From assembly GCF_945957345.1 (NCBI RefSeq), contig NZ_CAMFKW010000002.1, positions 62,001 through 126,000 of the forward strand: 64,000 bases of DNA, read 5' to 3'. This stretch comes from an uncultured Allobosea sp. (lineage in GTDB: Bacteria; Pseudomonadota; Alphaproteobacteria; Rhizobiales; Beijerinckiaceae). Positions 53,701 to 62,276 of the stretch are shown piece by piece; positions within the stretch are counted from its first letter, which is position 1, and every line of letters starts with the position of its first letter. The translations under genes and the position numbers were made by a program. The notes below the pieces were generated by a model. The model did not search any database, was not told the origin of the DNA, and worked only from the letters and a program-made list of their open reading frames with translations.

Positions 53701-54413
53701 ACTGGTGCGAATATCCCGGTTACCTCGTCGGCAGCGAGGTCCTGCAGAACTACGGCTGCCGAATGGCGAACGGCCTCTGGGTCACCTTCGAGCTCGTGAT
53801 GATCTCAGTTGCCATCGGCTTCTTTCTGGCGCTCGGCCTCGCCGTCACCCGGCTCTACGGCCCGCGCTGGGCGCGGATGGCGGTGAGTGGCTACACCACC
53901 TTCCTGCGCGGCACGCCGCTGCTGTGCCAGCTCTTCCTCGTCTATTACGGCTTCGGGCAGTTCCGCGAGTTCTGGCAGGATACCGGCCTGTGGTGGTTCT
54001 TCCGCGAGCCGTTCTACTGCGCGGCCTTCACCTTCACGATCAACACGGCGGCCTATCAGGCGGAAATCCTGCGCGGCGCCATCCAGTCGGTCCCGCGCGG
54101 ACAGTTCGAGGGGGCGCTGTCGCTCGGCCTGCACCGCTGGGCGACGCTTCGCCTCGTCGTGCTGCCGCAGGCGATGATCCTGGCTTTGCGTCCGCTCGGC
54201 AACGAGCTGATCGTGATGATCAAGTCGAGCGCGATCGTCTCGCTGGTGACGCTGTTCGACCTGATGGGCGCGACACGGCTGGCCTTCGCCCGCTCCTTCG
54301 ACCTCTCGATCTATCTCTATGCCGCGCTGATCTATCTCGTGCTGGTCGAGATCATCCGCCGCGTCTGGGACAAGCTGGAGATCAGGCTGAGCCGGCACAT
54401 GGCGTTGCGCTGA
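53697..54413 (+). CDS. Amino acid ABC transporter permease, HisM/OccM type
   Basis: This 238-residue permease partners the preceding gene. Key segments are TTFLRGTPLLCQLFLVYYGF and the EAA loop AIQSVPRGQFEGALSLGLHR then WATLRLVVLPQ. The usual fourth component, a HisP/OccP ATPase, is missing: the next gene is a convergent methionine aminopeptidase. The ATPase must be encoded elsewhere or shared. Confidence 0.93.
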   Translation: MNWCEYPGYLVGSEVLQNYGCRMANGLWVTFELVMISVAIGFFLALGLAVTRLYGPRWARMAVSGYTTFLRGTPLLCQLFLVYYGFGQFREFWQDTGLWWFFREPFYCAAFTFTINTAAYQAEILRGAIQSVPRGQFEGALSLGLHRWATLRLVVLPQAMILALRPLGNELIVMIKSSAIVSLVTLFDLMGATRLAFARSFDLSIYLYAALIYLVLVEIIRRVWDKLEIRLSRHMALR

Positions 54414-54420
54414 CCCGGTC

Positions 54421-55173
54421 TCAGCCGGGCAGGGTCAGCACCACCGCGCCGCGCGGCGTCGCGACGACGGTGTGCTCGTACTGGACGGTGGGCGCGCAAG
54501 GATCGCTGTAGAGCGTCCAGCGATCGCCGTCGGCATTCTCGGCCCAATCCGCGCCCAGCGACAGGAACGGCTCGACGGTGAAGACGAGCCCGTTCGTCAT
54601 GGTCCGGCGCTCGCTGCGATCGGGCCAGGTCGCGATCTCCGTCGGCTCCTCGTGGAGCGAGCGGCCGACGCCATGGCTCGCGAGATTGCGCACCAGCGTA
54701 TAGCCGTTCTTCGCGGCGAAGCGCCCGACGGCTTGACCGATACCGGCGAGCGGCTTGCCGGCGCCGACCTGCCCGATCCCGGCCCAGAGCGCGCGCCGGC
54801 CATCGCGGCAGAGCCGCTCCAGCTTCGGCTTGACCGGCGGCACGGCGAAGGACGCGCCCGTATCGGCGAAGAAGCCGTTCTTCTCGGCAGAGACGTCGAT
54901 ATTGACGAGGTCGCCCGCGAGGATGCGCCGCTCTCCGGGGATGCCGTGGGCGATCTCCTCGTTGACGCTGATGCAGGTCGCGCCGGGGAATTCATAGGCG
55001 AGCTCCGGGGCAGGGCGCGCGTCATGGCGTTCGAGATAGTCCTGGCCGATCGCGTCGAGCTCGGCCGTGGTCATGCCGGGTTCGATCGCCTTGCCCATCG
55101 CCGCGAGCGCGCGGGCCACGATGCCGCCGATCTCCTTCAGCGCCTGCAATTCGTCGTCGTTCGATATCGTCAT
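54421..55173 (-). CDS. map: Type I methionine aminopeptidase
   Basis: This 250-residue enzyme removes the initiator Met from nascent proteins. The metal ligands are all visible: Asp in VNIDVSAEKNGFFADTGASF (two Asp), His in LASHGVGRSLHEEP, Glu in FTVEPFLSLG and Glu in QYEHTVV. The upstream EEIAHGIPGERR His is also conserved. The usual GHGIG is SHGVG here, which is tolerated. It is a free-standing gene; many alphaproteobacteria have a second map copy near rpsB. Confidence 0.95.
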   Translation of the reverse strand: MTISNDDELQALKEIGGIVARALAAMGKAIEPGMTTAELDAIGQDYLERHDARPAPELAYEFPGATCISVNEEIAHGIPGERRILAGDLVNIDVSAEKNGFFADTGASFAVPPVKPKLERLCRDGRRALWAGIGQVGAGKPLAGIGQAVGRFAAKNGYTLVRNLASHGVGRSLHEEPTEIATWPDRSERRTMTNGLVFTVEPFLSLGADWAENADGDRWTLYSDPCAPTVQYEHTVVATPRGAVVLTLPG

Positions 55174-55306
55174 GCACCGGAGCTAAGCCGCGCGCCTCAT
55201 GCCCGCAAGGGAAAAGCCGCATGGGCGGATGGCGTGCAATCGCCTTCCCCGTCCGGCGCCTGCACGCTAAAGCGGGATCATCTTCGGAGAAAAGCGGGAG
55301 TTCGGC

Positions 55307-56173
55307 ATGGCCAAAGTCGCATTCATCGGTCTCGGCGTGATGGGGTTCCCCATGGCCGGCCATCTCAAGGCCAAGGGTCATGAGGTCACCGTCTACAACC
55401 GCAACCCGACGAAAGCGCAGGAATGGGTCTCCCGCCATGGCGGCGTCTCGGCGCCGACCCCGGCCGATGCCGCCAAGGGCCAGGAGATCGTCTTCTGCTG
55501 CGTCGGCAACGATGACGACCTCCGCTCGGTGACAACAGGAGAGAACGGCGCCTTTGCCGGCATGGAGAAAGGCGCGGTCTTCGTCGACCACACCACGGCT
55601 TCCGCCAATGTCGCGCGCGAACTCTATGAGGCGGCGAAGCAGGGCGGCTTCGGCTTCGTCGACGCGCCCGTCTCGGGCGGGCAGGCCGGCGCCGAGAACG
55701 GTGTGCTGACCGTGATGTGCGGCGGTGAGCCCGAGACCTATGCCCGCGTCGAGCCGGTGATCGCGAGCTTCGCGCGCATGTGCAAGCTGATGGGCCCGGC
55801 CGGCTCCGGTCAGCTCACCAAGATGGTCAACCAGATCTGCATCGCCGGTCTCGTCCAGGGCCTGTCGGAGGGCGTGCATTTCGCCAAGCGTGCCGGGCTC
55901 GATGTCGAGACCATGCTGGAGGTTATCTCCAAGGGCGCCGCCGGCTCGTGGCAGATGGAGAACCGCGGCAAGACCATGAACCAGAACAAGTTCGATTTCG
56001 GCTTCGCCGTCGACTGGATGCGCAAGGATCTCGGGATCGTCCTGGACGAGGGCCGCCGCAACGGCGCGCAGCTCCCGGTCACCGCGCTGGTCGACCAGTT
56101 CTATGCCGAGGTCCAGAAGATGGGCGGCAATCGCTGGGATACGTCGAGCCTGATTGCCCGTCTCGAAGGCTGA
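55307..56173 (+). CDS. 3-hydroxyisobutyrate dehydrogenase-family oxidoreductase
   Basis: This 288-residue enzyme belongs to the beta-hydroxyacid dehydrogenases (MmsB/GarR/GlxR). Residues 5-16 hold the NAD(P) loop FIGLGVMGFPMA, followed by substrate motif FVDAPVSGGQAGAENG and the catalytic Lys in GSGQLTKMVNQ. The NRNPTK after the second strand favours NADP. Members reduce tartronate semialdehyde or oxidise 3-hydroxyisobutyrate; the neighbours do not decide. A GGAG site precedes the ATG. Confidence 0.92.
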   Translation: MAKVAFIGLGVMGFPMAGHLKAKGHEVTVYNRNPTKAQEWVSRHGGVSAPTPADAAKGQEIVFCCVGNDDDLRSVTTGENGAFAGMEKGAVFVDHTTASANVARELYEAAKQGGFGFVDAPVSGGQAGAENGVLTVMCGGEPETYARVEPVIASFARMCKLMGPAGSGQLTKMVNQICIAGLVQGLSEGVHFAKRAGLDVETMLEVISKGAAGSWQMENRGKTMNQNKFDFGFAVDWMRKDLGIVLDEGRRNGAQLPVTALVDQFYAEVQKMGGNRWDTSSLIARLEG

Positions 56174-56194
56174 GATTGCGCCGGCTCGGTCCGC

Positions 56195-57385
56195 TCAGGT
56201 CGCCGGGCCCGGACGCTTCTTCACGAAAGTGACGGCGACCAGCCCGGCCGTCGTCAGAAGCCAGACGAACAGATTCATCGATTGCGGCCAAAGCGTCACC
56301 AGCCAGCTGATCAGCACGGTGAGTGCCGCACTGAAGCCGAGCTGGGTCGCGCCTAGTAGACCGGCTGCCGAGCCGGCCAGCTCCGGACGGGCCGAGAGCG
56401 CCTCGGCCGTAGCCCCTGGGATCGTCATGCCGTTGCCGACCGCGTTCACGGCCAAGGGCAGGAACAGCGCGAGCGGCGACCACCAGGGCGTGAACGACAG
56501 GGCGAGCGCCACTGCGGTCCCGAAAAAGGAGATCACCAGGCCGCGGCGCACCATCGTCTGCGTGCCGACGCGCACCGCCAGCCGCGACATGGCGAAGTTG
56601 CCGATCATGTAGCCGAGCGCGTTCAGGATGAAATAGGCGCCGTAGACATCCGAGCCGCGCCCCATCGTCTCGACGACGATATAGGGCGTCGCGGCGATGA
56701 AGACGAAAAAGGCCGACGAGGCGGACGAGCTCGCCGCGACGTTCAGCATGAACTCGCGGTTCCGCACGAGTTCCGGAAAGACGCTGAAGACGCCGAAAAG
56801 CGAACTCTGCTGGCCGAGATTGGGCGCGGTTTCGGGCAGGCGCGCGAGCGTGAAGACGAGCACCGCGCCACCGAACAGCGTCATGAACCAGAAGATCGCG
56901 CGCCAGCCGAAGGCGGTCTCGATCTGGCCGCCGAGCCAGGGCGCGAGCATCGGCGCCACCACCATCACCATGGTGACGGTGGCGATCTGGCTCGCGGCGT
57001 GGTCGCGATCGGCGGTGTCGCGGATGATGGCGCGCGACAACGCGAAGACGGCCCCGCCACCGGCGCCTTCCAGCACGCGTGCGATCAGCAGGATATGCGT
57101 GGTGGGGGCGAGCGCTCCGAGCACCGAGCCCAGCACGAACAGCGCCGTCCCCGCATTGACGCACGGGCGGCGGCCGAAGCGGTCGGAGAGCGGCCCGATG
57201 ACGAGCTGCGTCAGCGCGACCGCGACCAGGAACAGCGTCAGCGTGAGCTGGATCGTGGCGTAGTTCGAGGTGAAATGCCGGGCAAGCGCCGGCGTCGCCG
57301 GGGCGAGCAGGTTGAGCGCGATCGGCTGCAGCGCCGAGATCGCGACGAGGATCGCGAGCGTGGGCTTGATTGCCGCCGTCGTCAC
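56195..57385 (-). CDS. Bcr/CflA-family multidrug efflux MFS transporter
   Basis: This 396-residue inner-membrane exporter has 12 helices, motif A as GPLSDRFGRRPCVNAGTALF and motif C-like MVMVVAPMLAPWLGGQIETA, both typical of the Bcr/CflA drug exporter group. It starts with GTG at 57385, overlapping the EamA gene stop by four bases (GTGA). It is the last gene of a three-gene leftward set with a permease and an amine oxidase. Confidence 0.92.
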   Translation of the reverse strand: MTTAAIKPTLAILVAISALQPIALNLLAPATPALARHFTSNYATIQLTLTLFLVAVALTQLVIGPLSDRFGRRPCVNAGTALFVLGSVLGALAPTTHILLIARVLEGAGGGAVFALSRAIIRDTADRDHAASQIATVTMVMVVAPMLAPWLGGQIETAFGWRAIFWFMTLFGGAVLVFTLARLPETAPNLGQQSSLFGVFSVFPELVRNREFMLNVAASSSASSAFFVFIAATPYIVVETMGRGSDVYGAYFILNALGYMIGNFAMSRLAVRVGTQTMVRRGLVISFFGTAVALALSFTPWWSPLALFLPLAVNAVGNGMTIPGATAEALSARPELAGSAAGLLGATQLGFSAALTVLISWLVTLWPQSMNLFVWLLTTAGLVAVTFVKKRPGPAT

Positions 57386-58284
57386 GCGGCGCTCTTCCGG
57401 GTGAGCTTCAGGTTGGAATCGGGCCGCACGCGCTGCCGGTGCATGGTGTAGAGCCCGCTGCCGACGATCAGTGCGACGCCGATGAAGGCGAAGAAGTCCG
57501 GCACGTCGCCCCAGACGACGTAGCCGAGCACGGTCGCGAAGACGATGATGGCGTAGCGGTATTGCGAGATCACGCCGACATCCGTGCGCCGGAAGGCGCT
57601 GATGATGAAGAAGGTGCCGATCGTGACGAGCACGGCGGCGACCGCGATATAGACGGTCTGGATGCGCCAGATCGACAACCACGTCTCTGTGAAGCCGTAG
57701 GCGACGGCAACGAGGCCGACGAGGACCGTCGTGGTCAGCGACACGACCGTCGAGGGAACCTCCGCGCCGATGGTGCGCGTCGTGAGGTCCCGCCCTGCGA
57801 CGAGGATGGCGCTGATCACGGCGACGATCGCCGCTGCGTTGAAGGATTCGGCGCCTGGCCGCACCACGAACAACACACCGACGAAACCCACGGTCAGCGC
57901 CGCCGCGCGCCGCCAGCCCACCTGCTCGATCCGCAGCACTGCCGCCAGCGCGACGATGAGCAGGGGAGAGGCCATGTTGATCGCGGTAAGGTTGGCGAGC
58001 GGCATTAGCCCGAGCGACCAACCGAAGGTTAGCGCGCTGAAGGCCTCGAGGAGGCCTCGCTGCAGAACACGAGGGCGAAGGACCATGTGGAGCCGGTCGC
58101 TTTCCCGCGCGGCGAAGACGAGTGCGAAGCCGACGACAACGGCGAACGATGCCCGGATGGTGATCGCCTGCCCGGCCGGATAGACCTCACGGGCGAGCTT
58201 CATGAACACATCGTTGACGACGAAAAGCGACATCGCGACGAGCATGAAGACGATGCCGCGGCGGTTTTCGGCTGCGCTGGCCAA
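57382..58284 (-). CDS. EamA/DMT-family transporter
   Basis: This 300-residue protein has ten helices in two EamA repeats (FMLVAMSLFVVNDVFMKLAR in the first, and ISQYRYAIIVFATVLGYVVW in the second), followed by a basic C-terminal tail. These are metabolite exporters or importers. The TTG at 58284 is the likely start. It lies 25 bases after the amine-oxidase stop and is coupled to the exporter gene downstream. Confidence 0.9.
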   Translation of the reverse strand: MASAAENRRGIVFMLVAMSLFVVNDVFMKLAREVYPAGQAITIRASFAVVVGFALVFAARESDRLHMVLRPRVLQRGLLEAFSALTFGWSLGLMPLANLTAINMASPLLIVALAAVLRIEQVGWRRAAALTVGFVGVLFVVRPGAESFNAAAIVAVISAILVAGRDLTTRTIGAEVPSTVVSLTTTVLVGLVAVAYGFTETWLSIWRIQTVYIAVAAVLVTIGTFFIISAFRRTDVGVISQYRYAIIVFATVLGYVVWGDVPDFFAFIGVALIVGSGLYTMHRQRVRPDSNLKLTRKSAA

Positions 58285-58309
58285 GGGATCGGATCCAGTT
58301 CGGGAAGCT

Positions 58310-59449
58310 TCAGGCCGGCAGGCGCGACAGCGAGAATGGTTTCAGGTCGAAGGGGGAATGTCCGGTCGTCGACAGGTCGGCGAGGATTTCGCCGATCGCG
58401 CTCGCGAACTTGAAGCCATGGCCCGAGCAGGCTGAGGCGAAGACGGCCTGCGGCACGCCCGGCACCGTATCGATGATGAAGTCTTCGTCCGGCGAGACGG
58501 TATAGACGCAGCCCTTCACCGTCAGCGGCTCGCCGGCTGCGTCGGGGAGGTAGCGCGCCAGGCATTCGCGGATCAGCCTGATCTGGTTCTCGCTCGGCGT
58601 GCGGTCCGGTTCGTGCGGATCGATAGGCTCGCGGCCGAAATGCGGCCCGCCGAGCTTGAAGCCCGGATGCTCGTAGAGCGGAAAACCGTAGAAAGTGCCT
58701 TCATCGGCACTGAGGATGAAGACCGGGAAGGCACCTTCGCGGAACAGTTCCGGGCGGCGCGTGGTGAACCAGCCGATCGCCTGCTTCACCGTGTTGACCT
58801 GCTTCGCCAGCGCCGGCACCGCATCTGTGATCCAGCCGCCGGAGGTGATGACGAGCCGCCCGGCCGAGTAGGTGCCACGTTCTGTGCGGACGATGACGCC
58901 GCCTTGTGCCGTGGGAGTCCAGTCCAGCAGAGGCTCGTTGGTGCGGATCTCGGCACCGCGCGACTGCGCCAGCCCGACATGGGCGTAGATTGCCTTTTCC
59001 GAGGCGACGAAGCCGCCATCCGGCTGCCACAGGCCGATATGCCCTTCCGGCAGCTGGAAAGCCGGGAAGCGCCGCGTCACCTCCGCGCCTTCCAGGACTT
59101 CATGCGTCAGCCCGTGGTCGAGACAGGATTGAAGCGAGGATTCGACCGGTCCGCCGCCCTTTGGCGCGAGGTCGAGCGAGCCCGTGACATGGAGTAGTTT
59201 CATGCCGGCCTGCTCGCCGGTCTGCGCCCACAATTCATGCGCGCGCTTCACGATCGGCACGTAATGCGAGCCCTCGAAATAGGCGAGGCGGATGATCCGG
59301 GTGAGGCCGTGGGAAGAGCCCATCGCATGGCCGAGGTCGAAGCGCTCGAGCCCGAGCACCTTGAGCCCGCGCTGCGCCAGATGCCAGCAGGCCGCGGACC
59401 CCATGGCGCCCACACCGGCGACGATGACGTCATAGCTGTGCTGGCTCAT
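58310..59449 (-). CDS. Sarcosine oxidase/N-methyl-L-tryptophan oxidase-type flavoenzyme
   Basis: This 379-residue FAD enzyme oxidises N-methyl or secondary amines. The N-terminal dinucleotide loop is VAGVGAMGSAACWHLAQRG. Further family marks are GSSHGLTRIIRLAYFEGSHY and the Cys in GCVYTVSPDEDFIIDTVPG, which matches the residue carrying covalent FAD in monomeric sarcosine oxidase, and the C-terminal SACSGHGFKFASAIGEILAD. It heads a leftward operon with two transporters. SolA- versus SoxA-type specificity cannot be decided here. Confidence 0.92.
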   Translation of the reverse strand: MSQHSYDVIVAGVGAMGSAACWHLAQRGLKVLGLERFDLGHAMGSSHGLTRIIRLAYFEGSHYVPIVKRAHELWAQTGEQAGMKLLHVTGSLDLAPKGGGPVESSLQSCLDHGLTHEVLEGAEVTRRFPAFQLPEGHIGLWQPDGGFVASEKAIYAHVGLAQSRGAEIRTNEPLLDWTPTAQGGVIVRTERGTYSAGRLVITSGGWITDAVPALAKQVNTVKQAIGWFTTRRPELFREGAFPVFILSADEGTFYGFPLYEHPGFKLGGPHFGREPIDPHEPDRTPSENQIRLIRECLARYLPDAAGEPLTVKGCVYTVSPDEDFIIDTVPGVPQAVFASACSGHGFKFASAIGEILADLSTTGHSPFDLKPFSLSRLPA

Positions 59450-59613
59450 GGGCGTCTGTCCATTTGGCGCGGAAAATCCAGCCATACAGGGGCGAGGGAC
59501 GTGGGTCCAATGCGTCTCCGGCAAGGGCGCCGTGCGGCGGCGTGGAAGCTTTTGTTAACGGGCCGGCACCATAACCGGACACGGGCTTGACCTATGGTGA
59601 GACTGGGCAGGGG

Positions 59614-61380
59614 ATGCAGGGCAGGATTCGACGTTGGCTGGGCGCCCGAAATGCGGTGGAGGACATCCCCGCGGCGCCGGTGCCGGCGGTGGAGGCCACG
59701 GCCCACCAGGCTTCCATCCAGCTTCATGACGCCTCCACCCATGATGCCGTTGACGATATCGAGCGCGACATCCTCTCTGCGATGCAGCGGCTGACGAAGG
59801 AGCTCGGCGAGGTCGAGCAGCGCTCGGCCGAGTCCGAGAGCGGCTCGCGCACCATCCTCGAGAATGCCGGCAGCATGCGCATGGCCGTGAGCGCCGCCAG
59901 CGAGAATGCTTCCGCGCTCGCCGCCGCGACCCATCAGGTCTCGCAGGCGGCGGAAGAGGTCGACGGGGCGATGGTGAGTGTCCGCGACAGGCTCGACGCC
60001 GCGGTGCTGCGCGCCGGTGAGGCTGCGCTGATGCTGGACGGCCTGGCGTCGGCGACCGGCGAGATCCGGGGCATCGTCGATTCGATCGCCGAAATCGCAC
60101 GCCAGACCAATCTCCTGGCGCTCAATGCGGCGATCGAGGCGGCCCGCGCCGGCGAGGCCGGGCGCGGCTTCGGTGTCGTCGCGCATGAGGTGAAGTCCCT
60201 CTCCGTCGAGGTCAGCGAGGCCGTCGGCCATATCCGCGAGCGCGTGGACCGTCTGACGCGCGCAGCCCAGGGCTCGACCGGCATCGTCAACGACACCTTG
60301 CAGATCGTGCGTGATGTCAATCCGATCATGGCGACGATCGGCAAGGCTTCGCAGGAGCAGGCCAGTTCGACCGCGGAACTCTCCCGGAATGCGCGGGAAG
60401 CAGCCCTGTTCGTGGAAGGCGTCGCGCGCCGCGCCGACGAAATCGACCGCATCGCCCATGAGACGGTCGCGGAGAGCGAGCGCGCCCGCCGGGCGACGCA
60501 GAAGGGCAGTCGCCTCGTCGGCAACATGCTCAGGCGCTTCAAGCCGGCACTGCGCCATTCGGCTTTTGCGGACCGGCGCCGCTTCGACCGCTTTCCCACG
60601 GCGCGCAATGCGCATCTCGCTGTCGGCGGGATCGATATTGCCGGACGGCTCGTCGATCTCGGCCGGGGCGGTGCCTTGCTGGCCGGCTCGCCTCAGGCGC
60701 GTCTGCCGATCGGCGGCGCAGGCGTGGTCACGATCGAGGGACTGCCGCCGTTGCCCTGCCGCATGACCGGTGTCAGCGAGCATGGGCTGCATATCGCCTT
60801 CGCTGGTGATGCCGCGGCCGGCTGTGATGCGCTGGCAGGCATGATCGAGGATATCGAACGCTCCTATCGCCCGCTGATCGAGCGGGCACAGGATTTCGCC
60901 CGCGAGGTCGCGGGAGCGATGGAAGCGGCCATCGATCGAGGTCTGATTTCCGAAGAGGATCTGTTCGACCTCCGCTATGTCCCGGTGCCCGAAAGCGAGC
61001 CCCGGCAATATCTGAGCCCGAGCTTGCCGGCTCTTGAAGCCGTCCTGCCGCCGCTTCTGGCAGGTGCGCTTGCCGCCGATCGCCGGCTGGTCTTCGCCCT
61101 GCCGAGCGATCGCAACGGCTATATGCCGGTCCATCACGTCGATTGGTCCCTGCCGCCGCGCCCCGGCGATCCCGCCTGGAACGCCGCGCATGCCCGCAAC
61201 CGGCGGATCGCCGACAGCCGCGTGGGCCTGAGCGCCGGCCGTTCGATCCGCCCCTTCCTCATCCAGCTCAGCCGGCACGAGCACGAGGATGGCCGTGCCG
61301 AATTCCTGAGCGAGATCAACGCGCCACTACGCGTCCGCGGCCGCCACTGGGGCGGCGTGCGAATGGCGTATCGGCTCTAG
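59614..61380 (+). CDS. Soluble methyl-accepting receptor with PilZ-like and C-terminal sensor domains
   Basis: This 588-residue protein has no signal peptide or membrane helix. Residues ~40-310 form the chemoreceptor coiled coil with the tip [20 protein letters not shown]. Residues ~320-400 look like a PilZ domain: RRRFDR then VDLGRGG in the place of the RxxxR and DxSxxG c-di-GMP motif, with Ser replaced by Gly. The last ~150 residues, with [20 protein letters not shown] and [12 protein letters not shown], resemble the C-terminal sensor of cytoplasmic receptors known in other alphaproteobacteria. No chemotaxis genes are nearby. ATG 59614 is preferred over TTG 59587. Confidence 0.87.
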   Translation: MQGRIRRWLGARNAVEDIPAAPVPAVEATAHQASIQLHDASTHDAVDDIERDILSAMQRLTKELGEVEQRSAESESGSRTILENAGSMRMAVSAASENASALAAATHQVSQAAEEVDGAMVSVRDRLDAAVLRAGEAALMLDGLASATGEIRGIVDSIAEIARQTNLLALNAAIEAARAGEAGRGFGVVAHEVKSLSVEVSEAVGHIRERVDRLTRAAQGSTGIVNDTLQIVRDVNPIMATIGKASQEQASSTAELSRNAREAALFVEGVARRADEIDRIAHETVAESERARRATQKGSRLVGNMLRRFKPALRHSAFADRRRFDRFPTARNAHLAVGGIDIAGRLVDLGRGGALLAGSPQARLPIGGAGVVTIEGLPPLPCRMTGVSEHGLHIAFAGDAAAGCDALAGMIEDIERSYRPLIERAQDFAREVAGAMEAAIDRGLISEEDLFDLRYVPVPESEPRQYLSPSLPALEAVLPPLLAGALAADRRLVFALPSDRNGYMPVHHVDWSLPPRPGDPAWNAAHARNRRIADSRVGLSAGRSIRPFLIQLSRHEHEDGRAEFLSEINAPLRVRGRHWGGVRMAYRL

Positions 61381-61420
61381 AGGGCTGATGTCGCGTTTGC
61401 TGAACTGACCCGCCTGTCAT

Positions 61421-61484
61421 CCCGTGTCTGCGCAGCAGCGTGCAACGCTGCTGCGCAGACACGGGACCGCGCATTTCAGCGCGG
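61421..61484. repeat. Long palindromic hairpin pair, possible bidirectional terminator
   Basis: A perfect 20-base stem (61421-61440 with 61446-61465, loop tgcaa) is followed by a 6-base stem ccgcgc / gcgcgg (61467-61484). It lies between the converging receptor gene and the 61501 gene. It begins with tgtcatcccg, like the left end of copy A at 37417, so it may be a partial member of that repeat family. Confidence 0.8.
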
Positions 61485-61500
61485 AGAGAGCGGCGCCTCT

Positions 61501-62265
61501 CTACAACCGGTCCCAGCTCACGTTGATCGAGAGCTTCTGAAAGGCCTGCTTCCACAGCGTCGCCGCCTGTTCGAGCCTCGCCGCATCGTAGACGCCCTGG
61601 ACCTGATGTACGCTCAGCTCCCAGCCCGACGCGCCCGAATCCTGCCAGACCTTGCCGAGCAGCCGCCGCAGCCGCTCCGGATCGCGCGCACCGGCTCCGT
61701 TGCCGAACATCGTGAACTGGTTCGAGTTCTGCAGCATGTCGGAGACGAGCACGAGCTTGCGGTCGCCGGTCGGGACGCGGTTCTCGCGGCGCGAGACGAC
61801 GTCCCCGATGGCCTCGACGATCGGCGACTGATTGCCCTTGGCCGGCTGGGTCAGCACCGTCAGCGCCTCGTCGAGCGGCCGGCCGAATTTCTCGACCCAT
61901 TTGACGTATTCGCGGCGCGGGTTGCCGATCAGCTCGCTCGCCGTCTTGCCGGGGTTGCAGAGCGAGACGAGCGATGGGAAGCCGGGCTCGAACACGTCGT
62001 TGAAGACATAGATCGACAGCATCCGGTCAGTCGGCAACTCGTCACCGACCTGCTTGACCAGCGTCTTCAGCCGCTTCGCCTGCACCTCGCTCCACGGATC
62101 GGTCTTGTCGACGAGGATCAGCGTGTGGCCGACGGGGCCGGTCTTCGGGCACAGCGTATCCTGGTCGCGCGGCGGGCCGCGCAGCAGGGAAGGCGCCGCG
62201 AAGAAGCCGACAAGGCCAAGCCCGGCGAGCACGGAGGCGACGATCGCCCAGTTCTCGGTCTTCAT
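61501..62265 (-). CDS. Membrane-anchored VWA-like protein of unknown function
   Basis: This 254-residue protein has one N-terminal helix (residues ~6-24) and a soluble domain. HTLILVDKTDPWSEVQAKRL at 47-66 and KLVLVSDMLQNSNQFTMFG later resemble the first strand and the SD-loop of a von Willebrand A fold, with the metal motif reduced to DKTD. I do not recognise a named family. It is the last of three leftward genes; it follows the multi-helix gene by 11 bases and is surely co-transcribed. Confidence 0.75.
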   Translation of the reverse strand: MKTENWAIVASVLAGLGLVGFFAAPSLLRGPPRDQDTLCPKTGPVGHTLILVDKTDPWSEVQAKRLKTLVKQVGDELPTDRMLSIYVFNDVFEPGFPSLVSLCNPGKTASELIGNPRREYVKWVEKFGRPLDEALTVLTQPAKGNQSPIVEAIGDVVSRRENRVPTGDRKLVLVSDMLQNSNQFTMFGNGAGARDPERLRRLLGKVWQDSGASGWELSVHQVQGVYDAARLEQAATLWKQAFQKLSINVSWDRL

Positions 62266-62276
62266 GCCGTCAGCCT

